Shown: positions 10,260-18,349 of the stretch, piece after piece
How positions within the stretch are numbered: position 1 is the first letter of the stretch
How the letters are laid out: every line of letters starts with the position of its first letter
DNA from: AC-32 sp963765785
GTDB taxonomy: Bacteria > Actinomycetota > Thermoleophilia > Gaiellales > Gaiellaceae
DNA length: 64,000 bases
NCBI GenBank assembly: GCA_963765785.1
Contig: CAVXXW010000018.1
Location: 248,001-312,000 of the forward strand
Reading direction: 5' to 3'
Notes under the pieces: model-generated
What the model was told of the DNA's origin: nothing
The model's database searches: none
The model's input: the letters and a program-made list of their open reading frames with translations, nothing else
Program-made: the position numbers and the translations under genes

Positions 10260-11219
10260 ATGCAGGAAGTTCTCTCGGTTTCCAACGACGTCGCCGCCGA
10301 GCTCGCGACCGTCGGCGACGGCGTGCTCGACGCCCTGCGCGAACGGCTTCGGATCACGCTCGCGCTCCGCGGCAATCGGCTCACCATCGAGGGCGACGAC
10401 CCAAACGTGGCGCAGGCACGCGCGGTGGTCGACGAGCTCGCGGAGCTGGTCGAGGGCGGGCACGAGATCGGCCCGAGCACCGTCGACGCAGTGCTCGCCG
10501 CAATCGACCAGGCCGAGGACATCCGCGAGGTCTTCGAGGACGTCGTCTGGCGCCACCGGGGCAAGAAGATCTCGCCGAAGACGGTCATGCAGAAGCGGTA
10601 CGTCGACGCCATCCGACGGCACACGGTCACGTTCTCGATCGGCCCGGCGGGCACCGGCAAGACCTACCTGGCGATGGCGCTCGCCGTCGCAGCGCTCTCC
10701 GACCGCGAGGTGGGGCGGATCATCCTCACGCGACCCGCGGTCGAGGCCGGCGAGCGACTCGGCTTCCTGCCGGGCGACATGCTGGCCAAGGTCGACCCGT
10801 ACCTGCGCCCGCTCTTCGACGCGCTCTACGACATGCTCGACCCCGACCGCCTGTCCGCGTACATGGAGAAGGGCACGATCGAGGTCGCGCCGCTCGCGTT
10901 CATGCGCGGCCGTACGCTCAACGACTCGTTCATCATCCTGGACGAGGCCCAGAACACGAGCCCGGAGCAGATGCAGATGTTCCTGACGCGGCTCGGCTTC
11001 GGCTCCAAGGTCGTCGTCACCGGCGACGTCACGCAGATCGACCTCCCCCGCGAGCAGGCCTCCGGGCTGATCCAGGTACAGGACATCCTAGGCTCGATCG
11101 ATGGGATCGCCTTCATCCGCTTCGGCCACGAAGACGTCGTGCGGCACAAGCTCGTGCAGCGCATCGTCGAGGCCTACAAGCTGCATGCGGAGGAGACGGG
11201 CACCCAGCGCAGCCGCTGA
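10260..11219 (+). CDS. phoH: PhoH-like ATPase
   Basis: The 319-residue PhoH family protein has an N-terminal KH-like nucleic-acid-binding part (RITLALRGNRLTIEGDD), then the ATPase core with GPAGTGKT, LTRPAVEAGERLGFLPGD, IILDEAQN and VVTGDVTQIDLP. It is an ATPase linked to RNA metabolism and ribosome maturation, usually beside ybeY as here. The ATG follows the -10 box by eight bases. ybeY starts seven bases after its stop. Confidence 0.95.
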   Translation: MQEVLSVSNDVAAELATVGDGVLDALRERLRITLALRGNRLTIEGDDPNVAQARAVVDELAELVEGGHEIGPSTVDAVLAAIDQAEDIREVFEDVVWRHRGKKISPKTVMQKRYVDAIRRHTVTFSIGPAGTGKTYLAMALAVAALSDREVGRIILTRPAVEAGERLGFLPGDMLAKVDPYLRPLFDALYDMLDPDRLSAYMEKGTIEVAPLAFMRGRTLNDSFIILDEAQNTSPEQMQMFLTRLGFGSKVVVTGDVTQIDLPREQASGLIQVQDILGSIDGIAFIRFGHEDVVRHKLVQRIVEAYKLHAEETGTQRSR

Positions 11220-11226
11220 GCGCGCG

Positions 11227-11604
11227 ATGATTTCCGTCGAGGTGTCGAACCGCAGCGGCGTTGACGTCGAGGAGGAGGCTGCGGCCGAGCTCGCGCAGCA
11301 CGTGCTCGCGGGCGAAGGCGTCGACGACGGCGAGCTCGGGCTGCACTTCGTCGGGCCGGACGAGATCCGCACGCTCAAGCGCGAGCACCTGGGGATCGAC
11401 GAAGTGACGGACGTGCTCTCCTTTCCGATCGACGGCCACGCGAAGCTAGCCGACGGCGTGCCGCGGCAGCTCGGCGACGCGGTGCTCTGCCCGCAGGTCG
11501 TCGGAGACGCGTGGCGGGAGCCGCTCGTCCACGGGCTGCTGCACCTAGTCGGACACGACCACGGGCCGGAGATGGAGGCGAAGGAGACGCGATGGAGCGC
11601 GTGA
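11227..11604 (+). CDS. ybeY: endoribonuclease YbeY (rRNA maturation)
   Basis: The 125-residue protein carries the zinc-binding HGLLHLVGHDH, the YbeY HxxxHxxxxxH signature, and TDVLSFP upstream of it. YbeY is a single-strand endoribonuclease for 16S rRNA 3'-end maturation and 70S quality control. It lies between phoH and the kinase/phosphatase fusion, which begins 13 bases before its stop. It is slightly short for the family, at the N-terminus, but has all metal ligands. Confidence 0.93.
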   Translation: MISVEVSNRSGVDVEEEAAAELAQHVLAGEGVDDGELGLHFVGPDEIRTLKREHLGIDEVTDVLSFPIDGHAKLADGVPRQLGDAVLCPQVVGDAWREPLVHGLLHLVGHDHGPEMEAKETRWSA

Positions 11605-12317
11605 CCCGCCGCCGCGCCCAGAACCTCCTCGAGAGCTTCAACTTCGCGTTCGAGGGGATCATCCACGTCCTCCGGACGCAGCGGAACCTGCGGATCCACT
11701 TCCTGGCCGCCGTGATCGTGCTCGTCGTCGCGGTGGTGGTCAGCGTCTCGAAGCTCGAGCTGATCGCACTGCTGCTCGCGATCGCCTTCGTCTTCATCAC
11801 GGAGATGATCAACTCGGCGATCGAGCAGGCGATCGACGTCGCGACGACGTCGTTCGACCCGCTGGCGAAGCTGGCGAAGGACATCGCGGCCGGCGCCGTG
11901 CTGATCGCCACCGTGAACGCGGTGGCCATCGGCTACCTCGTCTTCTCGGGCGACGTTGCCGACCGCAGCTCGCGGCTGCTCGATCGTGTACGCGACGCGC
12001 CCGCCCAGGTGACGCTGATCGCGCTCGTCTTGACGGTGATCGTCGTGATCGCGACCAAGGCGTACACCGGCCGAGGCACGCCGTTGCGCGGCGGGCTGCC
12101 GTCGGGCCATGCAGCGGTCGGCTTCGCCGGCTGGATGGCCGCGACGTACATCGCGGGCGACGCGCACCGGTTCCTGATCTCGTCGCTGACGTTCATCATG
12201 GCACTGCTCGTGGCGCAGACGAGAGTCGAGTCGGGAGTCCATTCGGCGCTGGAAGTGACCTACGGCGGGTTGCTCGGCGCATTGGTCACGCTGGTCGTCT
12301 TCCAGGTGCTGGCATGA
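11592..12317 (+). CDS. dgkA: fusion of undecaprenol/diacylglycerol kinase (DgkA) and PAP2 phosphatase
   Basis: One 241-residue membrane protein with two modules. Residues about 1-120 form a DgkA-type lipid kinase with three hydrophobic helices and the catalytic FITEMINSAIEQAID (ExxxNxxIE pattern). Residues about 135-241 form a PAP2/type 2 phosphatidic acid phosphatase with GGLPSGHAA and TRVESGVHSALEV, in which the usual aspartate of motif C3 is glutamate. The parts would phosphorylate and dephosphorylate polyprenol or diacylglycerol lipids. ATG 11592 overlaps ybeY by 13 bases; cdd starts in the stop codon (ATGA). Whether the phosphatase half is active is open. Confidence 0.85.
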   Translation: MERVTRRRAQNLLESFNFAFEGIIHVLRTQRNLRIHFLAAVIVLVVAVVVSVSKLELIALLLAIAFVFITEMINSAIEQAIDVATTSFDPLAKLAKDIAAGAVLIATVNAVAIGYLVFSGDVADRSSRLLDRVRDAPAQVTLIALVLTVIVVIATKAYTGRGTPLRGGLPSGHAAVGFAGWMAATYIAGDAHRFLISSLTFIMALLVAQTRVESGVHSALEVTYGGLLGALVTLVVFQVLA

Positions 12318-12679
12318 GCCAGGACTTGTACGAGCGGGCGCTCGCGATCGCCGAGCGGGCGTATGCGCCGTACTCGAACTACCTCGTCGGCGCAGCGGTG
12401 CGGGCGCGCGACGGTCGCGTCTTCGAGGGCGTGAACGTCGAGAACGCGGCGTATCCGCTGGGCGTGTGCGCAGAGAAGAGCGCGATCTGCTGCGCCGTCG
12501 TCGCCGGCTGCCGGCCGGGCGACCTCGAGGCGATCGGAATCACGGCGTCGCCGTGCGGCGGCTGCCGCCAATGGCTGTACGAGTTCCGGCTCGACCGGGT
12601 GACCTTTCGGAACGCCGACGGCGAGATCGTCAGCTACACGCCGGCGGAGCTGTTGCCGGACACGTGGGAGCTGGACTGA
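12314..12679 (+). CDS. cdd: cytidine deaminase
   Basis: The 121-residue homotetrameric-type cytidine deaminase has AYAPYSNYLVGAA, the zinc-ligand and proton-shuttle CAEKSA, and PCGGCRQ with the two remaining zinc cysteines. It deaminates cytidine and deoxycytidine to uridine and deoxyuridine in nucleoside salvage. The glutamate of CAE is intact. It overlaps the preceding lipid enzyme by ATGA. The nearby deoC and aldehyde dehydrogenase suggest a local deoxynucleoside catabolism theme. Confidence 0.94.
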   Translation: MSQDLYERALAIAERAYAPYSNYLVGAAVRARDGRVFEGVNVENAAYPLGVCAEKSAICCAVVAGCRPGDLEAIGITASPCGGCRQWLYEFRLDRVTFRNADGEIVSYTPAELLPDTWELD

Positions 12680-12735
12680 CGCCCGCCGGGTTGCGCGGCC
12701 CCGTGGCGCCCCACCCATGCAGAAGTTCCAGATTC

Positions 12736-12751
12736 GTCACGAACCCGTGAC
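12736..12751. promoter_or_regulatory. inverted repeat upstream of era
   Basis: GTCACG and CGTGAC arms with an AACC spacer lie in the cdd-era gap (153 bases). A TATCGT that could serve as -10 lies at 12774-12779, and the repeat overlaps the expected -35 position, as an operator would. A GC-rich imperfect hairpin (about 12805-12824) lies between that -10 and era. Confidence 0.35.
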
Positions 12752-12832
12752 AGTCATGCGCGCCGCGCGTGGCTATCGTCACCGCCGAGGGCGGCGGGCA
12801 TTCTTCCCCAGCCTGGGTGGGGGTGTGGATCC

Positions 12833-13693
12833 GTGAGGAGCGGGTTCGCCGCCGTCGCGGGGCGGCCGAACGTGGGGAAGTCGACGCTGGTGAACGCGCT
12901 CGCGGGCGGCAAAGTCGCGATCGTCTCCGACAAGCCGCAGACGACCCGCCGCCGCGTGATGGGGATCGCGAACGGCCCGGACTACCAGCTCGTCCTTGCC
13001 GACCTGCCCGGCTTCCAGCGCCCGCGCGACCCGCTCACCGAGCGCATGCAGCGCACGGTCGACCAGTCGCTCGAGGAGGTCGAGGCGATCCTCTTCGTCC
13101 TCTCGGCGCGCGAGCGGATCGGCGCGGGCGACCGCTACATTGCGCAGCGGGTCTTCGAGCTCGGGCCGCCGGTCGTGATCGCGCTGAACAAGGTCGACCG
13201 CCTCAAGCCCGGCCACATCGCCGAGCAGATGCAGAACGCGGCCCGCCTCGGCGAGTTCCACTCGCTGCACCCCGTCAGCGCGCTCACCGGCGACGGCATC
13301 GGCGAGCTGCGGGACGACCTGGTCGAACTGCTGCCCGAGGGGCCGACGTACTACCCGGTCGAGCAGCGCACAGACCTCGCGCCCGAGCTACAGGTCGGCG
13401 AGCTGATCCGCGAGAAGGCGCTCCAGCTGACGCGAGAGGAAGTGCCTCACGCGATCTCCGTCGAGGTCGACGAGCTCGGCGAGAAGGTCGTCCGCGCGAC
13501 GATCTTCGTCGAGACCGAGTCGCAGAAGCAGATCGTCGTCGGCAAGAGCGGGTCGGTCGTCAAGCAGATCGGGACGCGGGCGCGGCCCGAGATCGAGCTC
13601 GTCCTCGGCCACCCGGTCTTCCTCGAGCTGACGGTCAAGGCACGGCCGCGCTGGCGCCGCGACGAGGCGATGCTCGAGCGCCTCGGCCTGTGA
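12833..13693 (+). CDS. era: GTPase Era
   Basis: The 286-residue Era has a GTPase domain (GRPNVGKS at 10-17, the switch TTRRRVMGI, DLPGFQ, NKVD, then SAL) and a C-terminal KH domain containing IVVGKSGSVVKQIGTRAR. Era binds the 3' end of 16S rRNA and is needed for 30S assembly, in keeping with phoH and ybeY upstream. The GTG at 12833 gives a normal N-terminus, RSGFAAVAGRPNVGKS. A HAD phosphatase gene starts in its stop codon. Confidence 0.96.
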   Translation: MRSGFAAVAGRPNVGKSTLVNALAGGKVAIVSDKPQTTRRRVMGIANGPDYQLVLADLPGFQRPRDPLTERMQRTVDQSLEEVEAILFVLSARERIGAGDRYIAQRVFELGPPVVIALNKVDRLKPGHIAEQMQNAARLGEFHSLHPVSALTGDGIGELRDDLVELLPEGPTYYPVEQRTDLAPELQVGELIREKALQLTREEVPHAISVEVDELGEKVVRATIFVETESQKQIVVGKSGSVVKQIGTRARPEIELVLGHPVFLELTVKARPRWRRDEAMLERLGL

Positions 13694-14337
13694 CGCGGCT
13701 GCTCGTCCTGCTCGACGTCGACGGGACGCTCTTCCTCACGCACGATCGGCTCGCGGGGATCGCGCTCCGCGAGACGCTCGGGCCGCTCTACGGCGTCGTG
13801 CTGCCCGAAGACGCTCTCGAGCGCGTCGACCACGCGGGCCAGCCGTCGCTGCGGATCGCGCGGCTCGTCCTGCACGATGCCGGCCTCCGCGACGACGAGA
13901 TCACGCCTGGCCTCGCCGCCTGGTGCCCGCGCTTCGCGGCCCGCTACTGCGAGCTGCTGGCCGCGGCGGACACGAGCGGCTGGGAGGCTGCGCCCGGCGC
14001 AGAGGGCTCGCTCGAGCGGCTCGCGGAGGCAGGCCACCGGCTCGTGCTCCTGACGGGGAACCCGGAGCCGATGGCGAGGGCGCGGATGGAGCGGCTCGGC
14101 CTCGAGCGGTTCTTCCCGCCGGGCCAGGGTGCGTTCGGCTGCGACGCCGAGTCGCGCACGGAGCTGATCGGCATCGCGCGCACCCGCGCCGGGGACTGGC
14201 CGGCCGACGCGACCGTCGAGATCGGCGACACCTCCATCGACGCCAGCAGCGCCGCCGAGGCACGGATCCGTTCGATTCTCGCCGGCGACTCCGGCTTCCA
14301 GGGCGCGGTCTCGCGTCTGCTGGCCTCCTCGGCCTAG
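13690..14337 (+). CDS. HAD-superfamily hydrolase (phosphoglycolate phosphatase-like)
   Basis: The 215-residue HAD hydrolase has motif I DVDGTL (residues 9-14), motif II LLTGN, and a late VEIGDTSID in the place of motif IV. The cap domain is helical (class I). It resembles phosphoglycolate phosphatase and beta-phosphoglucomutase relatives; the substrate cannot be assigned. The GTG start overlaps the era stop by GTGA. Its TAG stop is the first half of the deoC -10 box. Confidence 0.85.
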   Translation: MTRLLVLLDVDGTLFLTHDRLAGIALRETLGPLYGVVLPEDALERVDHAGQPSLRIARLVLHDAGLRDDEITPGLAAWCPRFAARYCELLAAADTSGWEAAPGAEGSLERLAEAGHRLVLLTGNPEPMARARMERLGLERFFPPGQGAFGCDAESRTELIGIARTRAGDWPADATVEIGDTSIDASSAAEARIRSILAGDSGFQGAVSRLLASSA

Positions 14338-14340
14338 ACT
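14335..14340 (+). promoter_or_regulatory. -10 element of deoC, containing the upstream stop codon
   Basis: TAGACT begins with the TAG stop of the HAD gene and ends seven bases before the deoC ATG. Confidence 0.58.
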
Positions 14341-14347
14341 TCGAGTC

Positions 14348-15286
14348 ATGGCACAGGCGCCGGCGCTCCCGACCGGGTTCGAGCTCCCACTCGAGCCGCG
14401 GCTGCCGCGGATCGGCAGCATCGACCAGGTCGCGCTCGAGGAGCGGGCCGGGACGCTCGCGAAGCGCAGCATCAAGCGCGAGGCCAAGATGTTCGCGCTC
14501 GAGCTCGCGGTACGGATGACGGACCTGACGACGCTCGAAGGCTCCGACACGCCGGGCAAGGTCGCCGCTCTTGCCTCCAAGGCGGTGCGTCCAGACCCGT
14601 CGGACGCGAGCGTGCCCTCGGTGGCGGCGCTCTGCGTCTACCCGAACCTCGTCCCGACCGCGGTCGAGCGCCTGCGCGACAGCGGCGTCAAGGTCGCCTC
14701 GGTCGCCACCGCCTTCCCGTCGGGCCAGTCGCCGCTCGAGGCGAAGCTCGACGAGGTGCGCTGGGTGGTCGAGCACGGCGCCGACGAGGTCGACATGGTG
14801 ATCGACCGCGGCTCGTTCCTCGCGGGCCGGTACGCCAAGGTCTACGACGAGATCGTGCGCGTGAAGGAGGCCGCCGGCGAGGCGCACCTGAAGGTGATCC
14901 TCGAGACTGGCGAGCTCGGCACCTACGACAACGTCCGCCGCGCGTCGCTGCTCGCGATCGCCGCCGGCGCCGACTTCATCAAGACCTCGACCGGCAAGCT
15001 CTCGAGCTCGGCCACCCTGCCGGTGGCGCTCGTGATGCTCGAGGCGATTCGCGACGTCTACGAGGAGACCGGCCGGCGCGTCGGCTTCAAGCCCGCCGGC
15101 GGGATCCGCAACGCCAAGCAGGCCGTCCAGCACCTCGTGCTCGTGCACGAGACGCTCGGCGTCGACTGGCTCACGCCCGACCTCTACCGCTTCGGCGCGT
15201 CCTCGCTCCTGAACGACATCCTGATGCAGATCAGGAAGGAGAAGACCGGGCGCTACCAGAGCCCGGACTACTTCACGATCGACTGA
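14348..15286 (+). CDS. deoC: deoxyribose-phosphate aldolase
   Basis: A class I aldolase of 312 residues, the longer DeoC type. ALCVYPNLVP, VASVATAFPSG, DEVDMVIDRGSFLAG, HLKVILETGEL and the Schiff-base region ADFIKTSTGKL, then VGFKPAGGIR with the second lysine, are all present. It cleaves 2-deoxyribose-5-phosphate to acetaldehyde and glyceraldehyde-3-phosphate. The aldehyde dehydrogenases downstream could oxidise the acetaldehyde, and cdd upstream feeds the same salvage route. It converges on a metallopeptidase gene with a hairpin between them. Confidence 0.95.
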   Translation: MAQAPALPTGFELPLEPRLPRIGSIDQVALEERAGTLAKRSIKREAKMFALELAVRMTDLTTLEGSDTPGKVAALASKAVRPDPSDASVPSVAALCVYPNLVPTAVERLRDSGVKVASVATAFPSGQSPLEAKLDEVRWVVEHGADEVDMVIDRGSFLAGRYAKVYDEIVRVKEAAGEAHLKVILETGELGTYDNVRRASLLAIAAGADFIKTSTGKLSSSATLPVALVMLEAIRDVYEETGRRVGFKPAGGIRNAKQAVQHLVLVHETLGVDWLTPDLYRFGASSLLNDILMQIRKEKTGRYQSPDYFTID

Positions 15287-15318
15287 CCAGGGCCCGGCAC
15301 GGACGCCGAGCCCCGGTC
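15285..15318. terminator. hairpin between convergent deoC and metallopeptidase genes
   Basis: GACCAGGGC (15285-15293) pairs with GCCCCGGTC (15310-15318) with one A-C mismatch and a 16-base loop. It begins in the deoC stop region and could end transcripts from both sides. No T-run is present. Confidence 0.45.
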
Positions 15319-15327
15319 AAGCGTCTC

Positions 15328-16359
15328 TCAGAGAATCCCGCGCGCCTGGAACGCGGAGCGCACGGTGTTGGCCGCGCTGTTTCCATACAGCGACTGCGCC
15401 GCCGCGACGGTGCGGTTCGCGAGGTCCGTCATCGTCGTCCCCGGGAAGTCGAACGAGCCCTGCAGGATGATCGTGTCGGCCTTCACGTTTCCGAGCCCCT
15501 GACGGATGTCCCACAGCGCGCGCGACCAGATCTGTCCGTCGTGGTGCACCTCGCCGTTCAGGTCCTGCGGGTAGTGCAGGTTCGTGTCGAGCCGCCGCAG
15601 GCAGTGCGGCACGGTGGTCGTGTAGGACGTCGAGTCCCAGTCCATCACGCACGGGAGCGGCTCGAGCTCCGGCACGCCGAGCTTCTTCGAGACGACGTCC
15701 GAGACGGTCACAGCCCAGTAGTCGCCGAAGCCTTCACTGATCGCGCCGGCCTCCTCGGAGGCGAAGCTGAAGTTCTGCGACGAATGGATCGCGTGGCCGT
15801 ACTCGTGGAGGATCACCTCCGCGTCCTCGGCGTCGTCGACTCCGCCCTTGCCGTAACGGATCTCGAGGGTCGGGTGGTCGGTCTCGAACGAGTTGTCGGC
15901 GCCGAGCTGGTTGATGCGGACACGCTGCGGCTGCTTGTCGATCGCGCGTCGCGTGATGCCGAAGCCGAGGCTCTGGATGTACTTCTGCGCCTCGGTGATC
16001 CAGTAGTAGGCCATCACCTGCTCGAACTCGTCCTGGTTGCGCGTGTACGCGAACGTGTTCGTCGGCGAGTAGGCCGGGTTGCCGGTCTCGGTGACGACGG
16101 TCGCGTAGTCGCCGTGGAGGAAGCCGCTGCCGTCGAGGTTCGTCAGCGTGACCGCGTGGTAGGCGGCCGCCGGGACGGCCGAGTCGGCGTCCTTCTGGTC
16201 GGTCAGCGATTCGTCGCCGAGACTCTGCACGGGGTTCGGCACGAACACCATCGCGCTGCCGGTCGAGCTCCCCGAGCGCGGTTTCGTCGCGCCCGCCACG
16301 GTGACGATCGCCGCGCACGCGGCGAGCACGATCGTGCTGATCAGAAGCCTGCTCCGCAT
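15328..16359 (-). CDS. secreted zinc metallopeptidase (M36/M4-like gluzincin)
   Basis: The 343-residue protein starts with an export signal (MRSRLLISTIVLAACAAIVTVAGA). HEYGHAIH supplies the HExxH zinc ligands and catalytic glutamate, and ISEGFGDYWAV downstream supplies the third ligand, as in fungalysin (M36) and thermolysin-like gluzincins. The order NTFAYTRNQDEFEQVMAYYWITEAQ before the active site is fungalysin-like. An SD-like GGGGAGGG precedes the ATG. It stands alone, divergent from the aldehyde dehydrogenase operon, and its substrate is unknown. It is shorter than typical M36 preproteins and lacks an obvious FTP propeptide. Confidence 0.8.
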   Translation of the reverse strand: MRSRLLISTIVLAACAAIVTVAGATKPRSGSSTGSAMVFVPNPVQSLGDESLTDQKDADSAVPAAAYHAVTLTNLDGSGFLHGDYATVVTETGNPAYSPTNTFAYTRNQDEFEQVMAYYWITEAQKYIQSLGFGITRRAIDKQPQRVRINQLGADNSFETDHPTLEIRYGKGGVDDAEDAEVILHEYGHAIHSSQNFSFASEEAGAISEGFGDYWAVTVSDVVSKKLGVPELEPLPCVMDWDSTSYTTTVPHCLRRLDTNLHYPQDLNGEVHHDGQIWSRALWDIRQGLGNVKADTIILQGSFDFPGTTMTDLANRTVAAAQSLYGNSAANTVRSAFQARGIL

Positions 16360-16433
16360 GAGACCCTCCCCAGGTCGGTGGTTCTCCCCGCGCGGACCGT
16401 ATCCCGCGAGGCGGTGTCGCGTCCAGAGGCGGC

Positions 16434-16439
16434 TAAGCT
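16434..16439 (+). promoter_or_regulatory. -10 element of the aldehyde dehydrogenase operon
   Basis: TAAGCT ends nine bases before the GTG start of the aldehyde dehydrogenase gene. Confidence 0.5.
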
Positions 16440-16448
16440 AGGCCGCGA

Positions 16449-17918
16449 GTGACCGAGCTCGAGCGAAAGCAGGATCGCGCACCGATTCCGGCCGACTGGA
16501 CGTACGCGCCGGCGCCGGAGTCGCGCGACATCGTCCGCCTTCGCGAGCGCTACGGGCACTTCGTCGGCGGCGAGTGGATCGAGCCGAAGGAGACCTACAC
16601 GACCATCGACCCGGCGCACGAGGAGCCGCTGGCGGAGGTCGGCCAGGCGACCGACGAGGAGGTGCAGGCGGCGGTTCAGGCGGCGCGCGAGGCGTACGAC
16701 AACGGCTGGTCGGCGCTGCCGGGATCGGAGCGCGCGAAGTACCTCTTCCGGATCGCGCGCATCCTGCAGGAGCGCTCGCGCGAGTTCGCGGTGCTCGAGT
16801 CGCTGAACGGCGGCAAGCCGATCAAGGAGTCGCGCGACGTCGACCTACCGCTCGCGGCCGCGCACTTCTTCTACTACGCGGGCTGGGCCGACAAGCTCGA
16901 GTACGCGTTCCCGAACCGCTCGCCGAAGCCGCTCGGCGTCGCCGGCCAGGTGATCCCGTGGAACTTCCCGCTGCTGATGCTGGCGTGGAAGGTCGCGCCG
17001 GCGCTCGCAGCGGGGAACACGGTCGTGCTGAAGCCGGCCGAGACGACGCCGCTCTCGGCGCTGCACTTCTGCGACGTGCTGCGCCAGGCCGAGCTGCCCC
17101 CGGGCGTGGTCAACATCGTCACCGGCGACGGGCGCACCGGCGCCGCGATTGTCAAGAGCGACGTCGACAAAGTCGCCTTCACCGGCTCGACTGACGTCGG
17201 CAAGGCGATCCAGCGCGAGCTCGCGGGCAGCGGCAAGAAGCTGACGCTCGAGCTCGGCGGCAAGGCGGCGAACGTGATCTTCGACGACGCCGCACTCGAC
17301 CAGGCGGTCGAGGGGATCGTCAACGGGATCTACTTCAACCAGGGCCATGTGTGCTGCGCGGGCTCGCGCCTGCTCGTGCAGGAGTCGGTCTACGAGGACG
17401 TGATCGACAAGCTCAAGCGGCGGCTGACGACGCTTCGCGTGGGCGACCCGCTCGACAAGAACACCGACGTCGGCGCGATCAACTCCAAGGCGCAGCTAGA
17501 GAAGATCGAGGAGCTCGTCGCGAGCGGCGAGGAGGAGGGCGCGTCGATCTACCAGCCGCCGTGCCGCCTGCCCGAGAAGGGCTACTGGTTCGTGCCGACC
17601 GTCTTCACCGACGTCGCGCAGAGCTACCGGATCGCGCAGGAGGAGATCTTCGGGCCGGTGCTCTCGGTGCTGACCTTCCGCACGCCGGACGAGGCGGTCG
17701 AGAAGGCGAACAACACGCCATACGGCCTCTCGGCGGGCGTCTGGACGGAGAAGGGCTCGCGGATCCTGTCGATGGCGCAGCGCCTGCGTGCGGGAGTGAT
17801 CTGGGCGAACACCTACAACCGCTTCGACCCGACCTCGCCCTTCGGGGGCTACAAGGAGAGCGGCTTCGGCCGCGAAGGCGGCCTGCACGGGCTCGAGCCC
17901 TACCTCGACTTCGAATGA
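16449..17918 (+). CDS. NAD(P)-dependent aldehyde dehydrogenase
   Basis: The 489-residue ALDH is complete. IPWNFPLLMLAWKVAPALAAGNTVVLKPAE forms the cofactor site, FTGSTDVG the Rossmann turn, LELGGKAAN holds the general-base glutamate and FNQGHVCCAGSR the catalytic cysteine. EEIFGPVLSVL and FGGYKESGFGREGG are in place. The genes behind it overlap by ATGA and GTGA: a SnoaL-like protein and a half-length ALDH. With deoC just upstream, acetaldehyde from deoxyribose breakdown is a plausible substrate, but this is an inference from position. Confidence 0.94.
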   Translation: MTELERKQDRAPIPADWTYAPAPESRDIVRLRERYGHFVGGEWIEPKETYTTIDPAHEEPLAEVGQATDEEVQAAVQAAREAYDNGWSALPGSERAKYLFRIARILQERSREFAVLESLNGGKPIKESRDVDLPLAAAHFFYYAGWADKLEYAFPNRSPKPLGVAGQVIPWNFPLLMLAWKVAPALAAGNTVVLKPAETTPLSALHFCDVLRQAELPPGVVNIVTGDGRTGAAIVKSDVDKVAFTGSTDVGKAIQRELAGSGKKLTLELGGKAANVIFDDAALDQAVEGIVNGIYFNQGHVCCAGSRLLVQESVYEDVIDKLKRRLTTLRVGDPLDKNTDVGAINSKAQLEKIEELVASGEEEGASIYQPPCRLPEKGYWFVPTVFTDVAQSYRIAQEEIFGPVLSVLTFRTPDEAVEKANNTPYGLSAGVWTEKGSRILSMAQRLRAGVIWANTYNRFDPTSPFGGYKESGFGREGGLHGLEPYLDFE

Positions 17919-18349
17919 GCGAGGACGCGAACAAGACGCTCGTCCGGCGCTTCTACGAGGAGGTCTGGGCGAAGGGCAACCTCGACGTCGCGGACGAGGT
18001 CTTCGCGGACGACTACGAACGCCACGACCTCCGTCCGGGCGACCCGACACCGGGGCCCGACGGCCAGAAGGAGATCGCTGCTGCGTTCCGTGCCGCTTTC
18101 CCGGACCTCACGTGGGAGGTCGACTTCATCCTTGCCGACGGGGACTTCGTCGCCGGGCGCTGGACCGCGACGGGCACGCATCTCGGGCCATGGGCGGGCG
18201 TCGAACCGACGGGGCGGCCGATGCACTTCTCGGGGATCAACGTGTTCCGCTTCTCGGACGGAAAGGCCGTCGAGATCTGGAACCACCGCGACGACCTCGG
18301 CCTGATGCAGCAGCTCGGGGCGCCGGTCTACGCGGGGGCCGCCGAGTGA
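17915..18349 (+). CDS. SnoaL-like (ester cyclase/NTF2-fold) protein
   Basis: The 144-residue protein has an NTF2-like fold pattern: an N-terminal helix LVRRFYEEVWAKGNLDVADEVFADDYERHD, then GPDGQKEIAAAFRAAFPDLTWEVDFILADGDFVAGRWTATGTHLG and HFSGINVFRFSDGKAVEIWNHRD. This matches SnoaL-like polyketide cyclase/ester cyclase proteins, most of which have unknown functions. It sits between two aldehyde dehydrogenase genes and overlaps both (ATGA at its start, GTGA at its end), so it is probably made together with them. No specific reaction can be assigned. Confidence 0.85.
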   Translation: MSEDANKTLVRRFYEEVWAKGNLDVADEVFADDYERHDLRPGDPTPGPDGQKEIAAAFRAAFPDLTWEVDFILADGDFVAGRWTATGTHLGPWAGVEPTGRPMHFSGINVFRFSDGKAVEIWNHRDDLGLMQQLGAPVYAGAAE

